DNA from: Microlunatus lacustris
GTDB lineage: Bacteria; Actinomycetota; Actinomycetes; Propionibacteriales; Propionibacteriaceae
DNA length: 64,000 nucleotides
Assembly (NCBI GenBank): GCA_039527025.1
Contig: BAAAJN010000016.1
Location: forward strand, 24,407 to 88,406
Direction: 5' to 3'
In this document: positions 29,528 to 36,246 of the stretch, in pieces
Layout: each line of letters opens with the position of its first letter
Numbering within the stretch: position 1 is the stretch's first letter
Position numbers and translations under genes: made by a program
Notes under the pieces: generated by a model
Told to the model about the DNA's origin: nothing
The model's input: only the letters and a program-made list of their open reading frames with translations
Database searches by the model: none

Positions 29528-31088
29528 CCCGCCCGGCCCTCGCGTCCCCGTCGTCCTGCCGGGTCCGCAGGCCCCAGCGGTCCAGGTGGGCCAGCACCCG
29601 GCCCGGGTCCTGACCGGCGTCGGCCAGCGCCACGTAGCCGTCGGGACGCACCAGGTAGGCGGCGTCGCGGCGGAGCCCGACGGCCCGGGCGGCCCGCGAC
29701 CACGGCCACCGGTGCAGGGCCAGCCCGCGGTCCTGGGCCGCGGCGGTGAGCGCGGGGCGGGCGGTGCCGTGCACGTGCAGCTGCCAGTCCAGCGCCGCCA
29801 GCGGGGCGTGGGTGTCCGGTCCGTCCCCGGGGTCCAGCCAGGGCAGCCGGTCGCCGCCACGGACCCGCCCCGCGCGGCCGGCGCTGAGCGGTCCGGACCG
29901 GTAGTGCAGCCCGATCTGGCCGATCCCCGTCCCCACGGCCCGGCGACCAGCCCGGGTGCTGAGCACGGCCGGCAGCAACCGGGCGAACAGCAGGTGCCGG
30001 GCTGCCCGGGCCCGGGCACCGGAGCCGGTGACCAGGTCGAAGACCCGGTCGGTGGTCGACACCAGGCGACGGGCGAAGGGCAACCGCTCGGACTCGAAGC
30101 TGTCCAGCAGGGCTGGCGCCGCCCGGTCCTGCAGCACGGCCGCCAGCTTCCAGCCCAGGTTCACCGCGTCACCCACGCCGGTGTTCATCCCCTGGCCGCC
30201 GAGCGGGCTGTGCACGTGGCCGGCGTCGCCCAGCAGGAAGACCCGTCCGGTCCGCAGGTGGTCGGCCACCCGGTGGGTGACGCCGTAGGTGGAGAACCAG
30301 TGCACCGCCGTCACCTGGGTGCCGGTGGTCCGCTCGGCGAAGTCGCGGACGTCCTCGAACCCGACCTCGGCCGCGTCCCCCAGCCCGGGGGGCAGCAGGC
30401 CCACGAACCGGGAGGTGCCGTCGGGGCGGGCCGGGACCACGAGCAGGAAGTCGTCCCGGCTCAGGCAGAAGCTGAACGCACCCTGCTCGGGCGGTGCCGC
30501 CGCGGGACCGGTGGCCGTCACATCGGCGACGACGTAGCGCCGGTCGGAGCTGGTACCGCGGTAGGGGGTGCCGAGCTGCTCGCGCACGGTGCTGTGCGCG
30601 CCGTCGCAGCCGGCCAGGTAGTCGACCTGCAGCTGCTCCAGCGTGCCGTCGGTGCTCCGCAGCTCGGCGCTCACCCCGGCCCCGGTGGCCCGGAGCCCCT
30701 CGCAGGTGGTGCCGAACTCGACCGCCAGCCCGTGCGTCCGGAGCTCGTCGACCAGCAGCTCCTCGTGGGTGTCCTGCGGGCAGCACAAGATGTAGGGGTA
30801 GCGGCTCAGGCCGGATCCGGCGTCGCTCACGTCCCGGACCGCCAGCGTCCGGGCCCCGTCCTGCACCCGCACCTGGCGGACCCGGACCCCGGCGGCGACG
30901 AGTCGGTCGGCCACCCCCAGCGACCGGTACAGCTCCAGCGTGCGGGCCTGCACGTCGAGGGCCCGCGACTCCCCGGCCGGTCCGGGGCGGGTGTCGACCA
31001 CCCGGACGCCGACGCCCGCCCGGACCAGCGACAGCGCGAGGGCGAGCCCCGTCGGACCGGCCCCGACGACCAGCACCTGCGTGCTCAC
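29517..31088 (-). CDS. FAD-dependent aromatic-type monooxygenase (PHBH family)
   Basis: The 523-residue flavoprotein hydroxylates an unknown, probably aromatic, substrate with NAD(P)H and oxygen. The Rossmann motif VVGAGPTGLALALSLVRAG is at the N-terminus, the DG motif is YLAGCDGAHSTVRE and the GD motif is VFLLGDAGHVHSPLGGQGMN. A C-terminal thioredoxin-like domain (about 390-520) is typical of the phenol/pentachlorophenol/rifampicin monooxygenase subgroup. The GTG at 31088 starts directly before the Rossmann strand, and 25 upstream codons are rejected. The APH-fold kinase gene overlaps its end. Confidence 0.9.
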   Translation of the reverse strand: MSTQVLVVGAGPTGLALALSLVRAGVGVRVVDTRPGPAGESRALDVQARTLELYRSLGVADRLVAAGVRVRQVRVQDGARTLAVRDVSDAGSGLSRYPYILCCPQDTHEELLVDELRTHGLAVEFGTTCEGLRATGAGVSAELRSTDGTLEQLQVDYLAGCDGAHSTVREQLGTPYRGTSSDRRYVVADVTATGPAAAPPEQGAFSFCLSRDDFLLVVPARPDGTSRFVGLLPPGLGDAAEVGFEDVRDFAERTTGTQVTAVHWFSTYGVTHRVADHLRTGRVFLLGDAGHVHSPLGGQGMNTGVGDAVNLGWKLAAVLQDRAAPALLDSFESERLPFARRLVSTTDRVFDLVTGSGARARAARHLLFARLLPAVLSTRAGRRAVGTGIGQIGLHYRSGPLSAGRAGRVRGGDRLPWLDPGDGPDTHAPLAALDWQLHVHGTARPALTAAAQDRGLALHRWPWSRAARAVGLRRDAAYLVRPDGYVALADAGQDPGRVLAHLDRWGLRTRQDDGDARAGRDER

Positions 31089-31119
31089 CACCGCACCGCG
31101 GATGCCGGCCGCCCAGCCC

Positions 31120-31149
31120 TTGTGCCGACCCGCAGGACGTGCGTACCGT
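31120..31149 (+). promoter_or_regulatory. Promoter of the DUF6412-YidC genes
   Basis: TTGTGC (31120-31125) and TACCGT (31144-31149) are 18 bases apart, and GTG follows after seven bases, suggesting a leaderless mRNA. The promoter lies in the 68-bp gap between this unit and the divergent monooxygenase. Confidence 0.5.
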
Positions 31150-31156
31150 CGAGGAC

Positions 31157-31432
31157 GTGGCACCCCGGGCCTGGCTGGTCGCGTCGCTGGTGACGCTCGC
31201 CGCGATCCTCCTGCCCGTGGTCACCGACCCCTCGACGGCTCTGCTGCTCAGCACCGCTGCGGCGCTGCTCGGCGGGCTCGCTGCTCTCGTGCCGGCCCTG
31301 CCGCAGCCGGCGCTGGGGGTCGTCCGGGCGGCCACGCCCGGGGTGCGGGCCCGACGCGGACGCTTCCTCCAGCAGACCCGGCCGGGCGTGCCCGGCCGCA
31401 CCCGCTCCCGGGCACCGGGCTGCGGACGCTGA
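31157..31432 (+). CDS. DUF6412-type small membrane protein
   Basis: The 91-residue protein has two hydrophobic helices (about 5-21 and 24-43) and a basic tail with RGRFLQQTRPGVPGRTRSRAPG. Proteins with this tail are regularly encoded just before a YidC paralogue in actinomycetes. The GTG at 31157 follows a -10-like TACCGT; a second in-frame GTG at 31139 would add six residues upstream of the TSS. The gene ends 43 bases before yidC. Function is unknown; a role together with the insertase is inferred from the constant pairing. Confidence 0.75.
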   Translation: MAPRAWLVASLVTLAAILLPVVTDPSTALLLSTAAALLGGLAALVPALPQPALGVVRAATPGVRARRGRFLQQTRPGVPGRTRSRAPGCGR

Positions 31433-31475
31433 ACCTCCGTTCACCGTCCGCTCCGTCCGAAGAGGTCTCCCACCC

Positions 31476-32297
31476 ATGCTCGACGCCTTCTCCTATCCCG
31501 TCTCTGCCCTGATGAAGATCCTGCACGACCTGCTCGGCCACGTCGTCGACCCCGGCTCCGGTGCCGCCTGGGCTGGCGCCGTCGTGCTCTTGGTCGTCTG
31601 CGTCCGTCTGCTGCTGCTCCGGCCAGCCTGGCAGCAGCTGACAACCGGTCGCCGCGCTGCGGCCCTGCGCCCCCGACTGGCAGCCCTGCGCGAGCAGCAC
31701 GCCGACGACCCGGCCGCCCACCGGGAGGCGGTCCGCCAGCTGCAGGCCGCCGAGGGTCCGGGGCTCGCCGGCTGCCTGCCGCTGCTGCTCCAGCTGCCCG
31801 TGTTCGTCGGTCTGTACCACCTGCTCGCCGGCTTCACCCTGGCCGGTGCCGCAGGCGGCAACGGCGTCTTCGGCCCCGACGAGGTGCGTGCGTTCGCCAG
31901 CGCGACGCTGGCCGGGGTCCCGCTCTCCGCCGCCGTCCGGACGCCCGCGGCGACGCTGGCCCAGGTCGCCCCCGGGCTGAGCCCGGGCGCCGTGCTGGCC
32001 GTCGTCGGTCCGCTGCTCCTGGTCGCGGCGGCCGCTGCCCTGGTCGGTGCCCGGCACGCCCACCGTCAGCAGGCGGCCCAGGCGAGGCCGGACGACGACC
32101 CGGTGACGGTGGCGGTGCGCTCGACCGGAGGCGCGATGGTGTGGTTCGCGCCGCTCTCGGTGCTCGCCGGCGGCCTGCTGCTCCCCGTCCCGCTGGCCCT
32201 GGTCCTCTACTGGGCCGTCAACGGGACCTGGAGCACGGCCCAGACCTGGGTGCTCACCCGTCGGCTCGACCGGCACACCCCGCCGGCGGCCGCGTGA
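31476..32297 (+). CDS. YidC/Oxa1-family membrane insertase paralogue
   Basis: The 273-residue protein has the YidC core: an N-terminal amphipathic stretch, a first helix (AAWAGAVVLLVVCVRLLLLRP) with the conserved Arg region, a charged cytoplasmic hairpin (LRPRLAALREQHADD), then PLLLQLPVFVGLYHLL and the closing WFAPLSVLAGGLLLPVPLALVLYWAVNG. It helps insert membrane proteins. It lies outside the rnpA-yidC-jag locus, so it is probably the second, accessory YidC found in many actinomycetes. It follows the DUF6412 gene in the same unit. Confidence 0.87.
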   Translation: MLDAFSYPVSALMKILHDLLGHVVDPGSGAAWAGAVVLLVVCVRLLLLRPAWQQLTTGRRAAALRPRLAALREQHADDPAAHREAVRQLQAAEGPGLAGCLPLLLQLPVFVGLYHLLAGFTLAGAAGGNGVFGPDEVRAFASATLAGVPLSAAVRTPAATLAQVAPGLSPGAVLAVVGPLLLVAAAAALVGARHAHRQQAAQARPDDDPVTVAVRSTGGAMVWFAPLSVLAGGLLLPVPLALVLYWAVNGTWSTAQTWVLTRRLDRHTPPAAA

Positions 32298-32370
32298 GGA
32301 ACGCCGGCGCGTGGGTACCGGAAGGAGTGACCTGGGTCACCCGGACCCGGACCAGACGGAGGGAGTCGAG

Positions 32371-32616
32371 ATGGCCACCGGCGAGACGGGGTTCGACGAC
32401 GTGACGTTCGACCTGATCTCCCTGCAGTACCACGCGCTCAAGGCGGGTCACGACTACGGCCAGTACGTCCGTGACGCGCAGAACGCCGGGCAGGACGAGA
32501 TCGCGTCGTTCTTCGAGCAGGTGATGGCCGAGGACTCGGCCCGCGCGCAGAAGTGCCACGACTTCCTGCGGCGGCTGGGCGGCACGGACAACACCAGCCC
32601 CCAGGACGGCAGCTGA
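32371..32616 (+). CDS. Small helical ferritin-like/stress-type protein, unknown
   Basis: The protein has 81 residues from the ATG at 32371, which has GGAGGGAG upstream; an upstream in-frame ATG at 32311 lacks support. It is mostly helical with TFDLISLQYHALKAGHDYGQ and FFEQVMAEDSARAQKCHDFL, where His and Glu residues are spaced as in a half ferritin-like bundle. No full metal site can be assigned. I do not recognise a named family. It is a single gene between yidC and a convergent DUF5872 gene. Confidence 0.7.
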   Translation: MATGETGFDDVTFDLISLQYHALKAGHDYGQYVRDAQNAGQDEIASFFEQVMAEDSARAQKCHDFLRRLGGTDNTSPQDGS

Positions 32617-32680
32617 CCTGACGGCCGGTGCCGCTCGCCCCTCCGGCCGGCGGCACCGGCCGGACGGTCCCGCCGTCAGG
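32617..32680. terminator. Nested hairpin between convergent genes
   Basis: Outer arms CCTGACGGC (32617-32625) and GCCGTCAGG (32672-32680), and inner arms CCGGTGCCG (32625-32633) and CGGCACCGG (32651-32659), form a nested stem that covers the gap between two convergent genes and overlaps the minus-strand stop. It can act as a bidirectional terminator. Confidence 0.65.
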
Positions 32681-33305
32681 ACAGCTTGCGGTCGACGCGG
32701 TCCTGGACGGTCTTGCGGTCCTGGTGGTCGCGCTCGTAGGCCTGGACCGCGCGGACGTCGTCGTCGTCCTCCAGCCCGGCGACGATGAGGGCCGCCTCCC
32801 GGGCAGTCAGGTCGTCGTAGCCCTCGACGGGCGGGTCGTCCCCCTGCTGCTCGTCCCCGTGCTGGCGAGCCTCCCGGCCGGCCTCGGCGGCCGCCTCGGG
32901 ATTGGCCACGAACTGCTCCCCCCGGGCGCTGCCCTCGGCCTTGCTGGCGTCGGCGGCCCGCTTCTCCTCCTCCGACAGCTGCTCCCAGGCCTTCTCGGGC
33001 AGGTAGCGCCGGGAGGCTCCGCCCTTCTCCTGCGGACCGCCGGTGCGGGCGTCCGCGGAGCCGTCGGAGGTCTGCCACTGCTCGTCGGTCCACTGCGACA
33101 GGTGCTGCTGGGTCGCGTCCTTCTCGCCCCGGTAGCCGCCGCCCGCCTTCTCGTACTCGGCGGCGAGCAGCTGCGCCTTCCGCGCGCTCCACTGGCCGGG
33201 CTTGCCGCCCTTGTCCCCGGCCACCACCTCGTCCTTGAGCCGGGCACGCAGCCCGGGGTCGGTGTACTTGTCGTCCCAGTCCGCCGGGTACTCGGGTGCC
33301 GTCAT
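32676..33305 (-). CDS. DUF5872-domain hydrophilic protein
   Basis: The 209-residue protein is highly charged and lacks membrane segments. The segment GQWSARKAQLLAAEYEKAGG followed by QQHLSQWTDEQWQT matches the DUF5872 domain, and RYLPEKAWEQLSEEEKRAAD is the following conserved helix. The C-terminal third is acidic. Such proteins resemble hydrophilic stress proteins, but a function has not been shown. The ATG at 33305 is preferred over the longer open frame, which runs into a degraded gene. It is a monocistronic unit facing the small helical protein gene. Confidence 0.78.
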   Translation of the reverse strand: MTAPEYPADWDDKYTDPGLRARLKDEVVAGDKGGKPGQWSARKAQLLAAEYEKAGGGYRGEKDATQQHLSQWTDEQWQTSDGSADARTGGPQEKGGASRRYLPEKAWEQLSEEEKRAADASKAEGSARGEQFVANPEAAAEAGREARQHGDEQQGDDPPVEGYDDLTAREAALIVAGLEDDDDVRAVQAYERDHQDRKTVQDRVDRKLS

Positions 33306-33384
33306 GGGTCCCTGTCTACCCGAGGAGCCGGGGCGGGAACCGTCGACGTGTCGTCGGCGACGAGCGGTGGCCGTCGCCCTCAGC

Positions 33385-33599
33385 TCAGCCGTCCGTCCCC
33401 GGCAGCGCGGCGACGACCAGAGCGGTGTCGCAGAGCTGCTCGACGACGGTGACCCTGCCGTCGCGGACCGTCCACCAGTGCACGAAGCGGGCGCGGAAGG
33501 AGCGTCCGCTCTCCCGGTGGTGCCGTCGTACCACCCGCGCACGACGACGTCGTCACCTTCGGCCAGGGTCGTCGCCCGGACCTCGAACACCTCGGTCAC
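33385..33599 (-). pseudogene. SnoaL/NTF2-like protein fragment with frameshift
   Basis: On the minus strand, GTG 33599 opens VTEVFEVRATTLAEGDDVVV, the middle of an NTF2-like fold. At about 33510 the frame must shift to continue as ESGRSFRARFVHWWTVRDGR and VTVVEQLCDTALVVAALP, which ends at a TGA at 33387-33385. Together the two frames give a plausible SnoaL C-terminal half, but the N-terminal half (about 60 residues) is missing. A single-base loss or a sequencing error explains the shift; the missing N-terminus supports real decay. Confidence 0.65.
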
Positions 33600-33665
33600 G
33601 GCGTCCTGTCCAGGGTCGCGGCCACCTCCGCTGCAGTCACCGGCCCGTCCGGTCCGGCCCAGGGT

Positions 33666-34820
33666 TCAGCTGTGCAGGCGCGCGGCGTTCAGCCGGTATC
33701 CGCGCCGGACGACGGTGCTGATCAGGCCGGGTACGTCCAGGCTCCGGCGGAGCCGGCTGATCGCCACCTCGAGCGCGTGGTCGTCGAGCACGTCGGGCAG
33801 CGCGTCGATCAGCTCGGCCCGGGAGACGACGGTGTCCGAGCGCGCCAGCGTCTTGAACAGGGTGAGGGCGTGGGGGCCCAGGGCCACCGCCCGGTCGTCG
33901 ACGCTGACCTGGCGCCCGCGCACCTCCACGCAGACGTCACCGCTGCGGTACCGCTCGACCCGGTGCTCGGCGAGCTGCTGGCAGACGAGCCGGATCAGCG
34001 CGCCCAACCGGTGCCGCTCGGGGACCACCGGCTCGACGCCGGCGGCCCGCAGGGGCGCGGCCGTCACGGGTCCGACGGCGGCGGCCAGCACGTCGCCGGA
34101 CAGGGCGCGCACCAGGTCGGGCCGCAAGGCCAGGGACTCGGCGGTCTCCAGGGTGGCGACCGCTCCGGGGGCGCTGGTGAAGACGACGGCGTCCAGCTGG
34201 CCGCGGGCCGCGGCCTCGATCAGCCGGGGGAGCCGATCGGTGACCGGCGGCGGCACCCAGCGGTAGGGGGTGACCGTCAGCACCTCGGCGCTGAGGGCCT
34301 GCAGCCGGGCCAGCTGGACCTCGTCGGTGTAGCCGTGCAGCTGGATGGCCACCCGTCGCCCGGTCAGCTGCCGGTCGGCCACCACGTCGACCAGCGAGGC
34401 CGTGGTGTCCAGGTCGGTCGGCTGGGCGTCCTCGAGGCCGGCCGCGCGGACCGCGCCCACCGCCTTGGGTCCGCGGGCGAAGATCTGCGCCTGCTCCAGC
34501 ACGGCGGTCAGCTCTGCGCCCAGGCCGGCGGTGTCGGCGACCTCCAGCCACCGGCGCATCCCGTAGCCGGTGGTGACCAGCACCACCTCGGGGCGGCGCC
34601 GGATCAGGTCGCGGGTCTCGGTCAGCAGGGTGGCGTCCTGGTCGTTGGGCGCGATCTTGAGCGCTGGCGCGTGCAGCACCTGCGCGCCCCGCCGCTCGAG
34701 GGCGGCGATCAGGTCCTCCGAGCGCCGGTCGGAGGTGACGCCGACCCGGAATCCGGCCAGCTGCTCGACGCGCACCGGGGACGCGAGCCCGGCAGCGGCC
34801 GTCCCGGCGGTGCTGCTCAC
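33666..34820 (-). CDS. nnaR: HemD-like domain fused to OmpR-type winged helix; nitrate assimilation regulator (NnaR type)
   Basis: The 384-residue protein joins a uroporphyrinogen-III synthase-like domain (about 20-270, with VLVTTGYGMRRWLEVAD, VVFTSAPGAV and AAVGPVTAAPLRAAGVEPVV) to a C-terminal winged helix (about 285-380, LGPHALTLFKTLARS and AISRLRRSLDVPGLISTVVR, RGYRL). This architecture is that of NnaR of Streptomyces and Rv0260c-like proteins, which co-regulate nitrate/nitrite genes with GlnR. Its position beside nasA-nirBD-narK supports that role. It overlaps the upstream methyltransferase gene by four bases. Whether it still makes uroporphyrinogen III is unknown. Confidence 0.87.
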   Translation of the reverse strand: MSSTAGTAAAGLASPVRVEQLAGFRVGVTSDRRSEDLIAALERRGAQVLHAPALKIAPNDQDATLLTETRDLIRRRPEVVLVTTGYGMRRWLEVADTAGLGAELTAVLEQAQIFARGPKAVGAVRAAGLEDAQPTDLDTTASLVDVVADRQLTGRRVAIQLHGYTDEVQLARLQALSAEVLTVTPYRWVPPPVTDRLPRLIEAAARGQLDAVVFTSAPGAVATLETAESLALRPDLVRALSGDVLAAAVGPVTAAPLRAAGVEPVVPERHRLGALIRLVCQQLAEHRVERYRSGDVCVEVRGRQVSVDDRAVALGPHALTLFKTLARSDTVVSRAELIDALPDVLDDHALEVAISRLRRSLDVPGLISTVVRRGYRLNAARLHS

Positions 34821-35923
34821 GGTCGACGGACCCCGGCCGGCGCGACGCCGTCGAGGGCCGCGGCCAGCTCCCCGGCCCGGCCCGCCGCCGGCGCGACCCC
34901 GACCACCGTGCCCATCACCACCACCGCGGGCGAGCCCAGGTCCAGCCGCCGCACCTCGGCGGGCAGCCGACCGACGGTGGTGAACGTGCTGCGCTGGGAG
35001 GGGGAGAAGCCGCGCTCGACGACGGCGGCCGGCACCGCCGGATCCAGGCCGGCGGCGCAGAGGCCGGTCACGATCTGCTCCAGGTTGGCGATGCCCATCA
35101 GCAGCACCACGGTTCCGCCGAGCCGGACCAGGGCCGCGAGCTCCTCGGCCGGCGGCGGCACGTGACCGGAGATGACGGTGAACGCGTGGCTGAGTCCGCG
35201 GTGGGTGACCGGGATGCCGCTGGCCGCGGGGACGGCCAGGGCGCTCGAGACACCCGGCACCACGCGGACGGGCACCCCGGCCTGCACGCAGGCCAGCATC
35301 TCCTCCCCGCCGCGGCCGAAGACGAACGGGTCGCCGCCCTTCAGCCGCACGACGGACTGGCCGGCCCGGGCGCGCGCCACCAGCTGCTGCTCGATCGCGT
35401 GCTGCGGGACGGGGTGGTGGTAAGGGCGCTTGCCCACGTCCACGAGCTCCGCGCCGGGGGCCAGGTCCGCCAGGTCCTCGACCGCGGCCAACCGGTCGTA
35501 GAAGACGACGTCGGCCTCGCGCAGCGCGCGCACCGCCTCCAGCGTCAGCAGGCCGGTGCAGCCAGGGCCGCCCCCGACCAGCACCACGTGCCCGCCCCGC
35601 TCCGCCGGCTCCTCGTGCTGGAGGAGGACCCGGAGCCGGTCAGCCAGCGCCGTGACCGGGGCGACCAGCTCCGCCGGGGCGTCGACCAGGACCAGCAACC
35701 AGGCCGGACCCACCAGGCCCAGCAGGGTGGAGGCGTCAGCGGCGTCGGGCTGGGCGACCACCCGCACTCCGTCGGTGGTGGGGACCCCGGGCGCGGCGGG
35801 GTCGGGCACGGCGACGGTGACCCGGGCTCCCGCCCGGGCGTAGCGCCGGACCACCGAACGGGTTCCGGCGAGGGTCCCGAGGACCACGACCCTGCGCCCG
35901 CTCACGTCGACGTCGATCTGCAT
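34817..35923 (-). CDS. cobA: Uroporphyrinogen-III C-methyltransferase (CobA/CysG type) for siroheme
   Basis: The 368-residue protein has a C-terminal SUMT domain (about 110-350): VLVGGGPGCTGLLTLEAVRA, VGKRPYHHPVPQ, VRLKGGDPFVFGRGGEE, VVPGVSSALAVPAASGIPVT. It makes precorrin-2, the precursor of siroheme used by NirB. The N-terminal 100 residues resemble the CysG dehydrogenase/ferrochelatase domain, but the nucleotide-binding loop reads VLGTLAGTRSVV instead of GGGxVA, so this half may not bind NAD. The gene heads the operon with the NnaR-type regulator, 23 bases after a GlnR box. Confidence 0.9.
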   Translation of the reverse strand: MQIDVDVSGRRVVVLGTLAGTRSVVRRYARAGARVTVAVPDPAAPGVPTTDGVRVVAQPDAADASTLLGLVGPAWLLVLVDAPAELVAPVTALADRLRVLLQHEEPAERGGHVVLVGGGPGCTGLLTLEAVRALREADVVFYDRLAAVEDLADLAPGAELVDVGKRPYHHPVPQHAIEQQLVARARAGQSVVRLKGGDPFVFGRGGEEMLACVQAGVPVRVVPGVSSALAVPAASGIPVTHRGLSHAFTVISGHVPPPAEELAALVRLGGTVVLLMGIANLEQIVTGLCAAGLDPAVPAAVVERGFSPSQRSTFTTVGRLPAEVRRLDLGSPAVVVMGTVVGVAPAAGRAGELAAALDGVAPAGVRRP

Positions 35924-36246
35924 GTCCGGACCCTAGGCAGCGCCGGTTACCCCGGCGTTTCTCCCTCGTTACGGTGCTCTCCGTCCTCGCTCCGCTCGGA
36001 CGCGCTCTGCGCTCGGGTCCGCCGGTGTCGTCGTCCCAGGCCGACGGAAGAGCGTGTCGGCCTGCTCCTCCTCCATCCGGCGGCGCGCAGAGCGGCGGTG
36101 GTCTGGGTTGCCGGGGGTCGCGATCGCCCCCGCCGCGTGCCGCTCGCACGTCACCTCACCGGCGGTTCCGGTCCGTGTGAGTGGACGGGAAAGTGCCCGT
36201 AACGTCGCGGTCCACGCCCGTAACAGCGGTCTCCGACGATGAGGAC
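35924..36246. promoter_or_regulatory. Divergent control region between cobA-nnaR and nasA operons
   Basis: No gene is seen in these 323 bases. Near cobA lies a strong GlnR box (separate entry). Near nasA, GTAAC occurs at 36199-36203 and 36220-36224, 21 bases apart, preceded by GAAAG at 36189-36193; this resembles a degenerate GlnR/NnaR site. The middle holds degenerate CGCTCCGCTCGG-type repeats at 35986-36020 of unknown meaning. Confidence 0.5.
35946..35972 (-). promoter_or_regulatory. GlnR box upstream of cobA-nnaR
   Basis: On the minus strand the sequence reads GTAAC-N6-GAAAC-N6-GTAAC (35972 down to 35946), matching three of the four half-sites of the actinobacterial GlnR consensus gTnAc-n6-GaAAc with exact spacing. 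The fourth half-site is degenerate. It lies 23 bases before the cobA start, and GlnR normally activates such genes under nitrogen limitation. Confidence 0.72.

Noticed and set aside
35986..36020. CGCTCCGCTCGG-type repeats as a mobile element remnant
   Set aside because: Short and degenerate; no terminal repeats or target duplication are visible.
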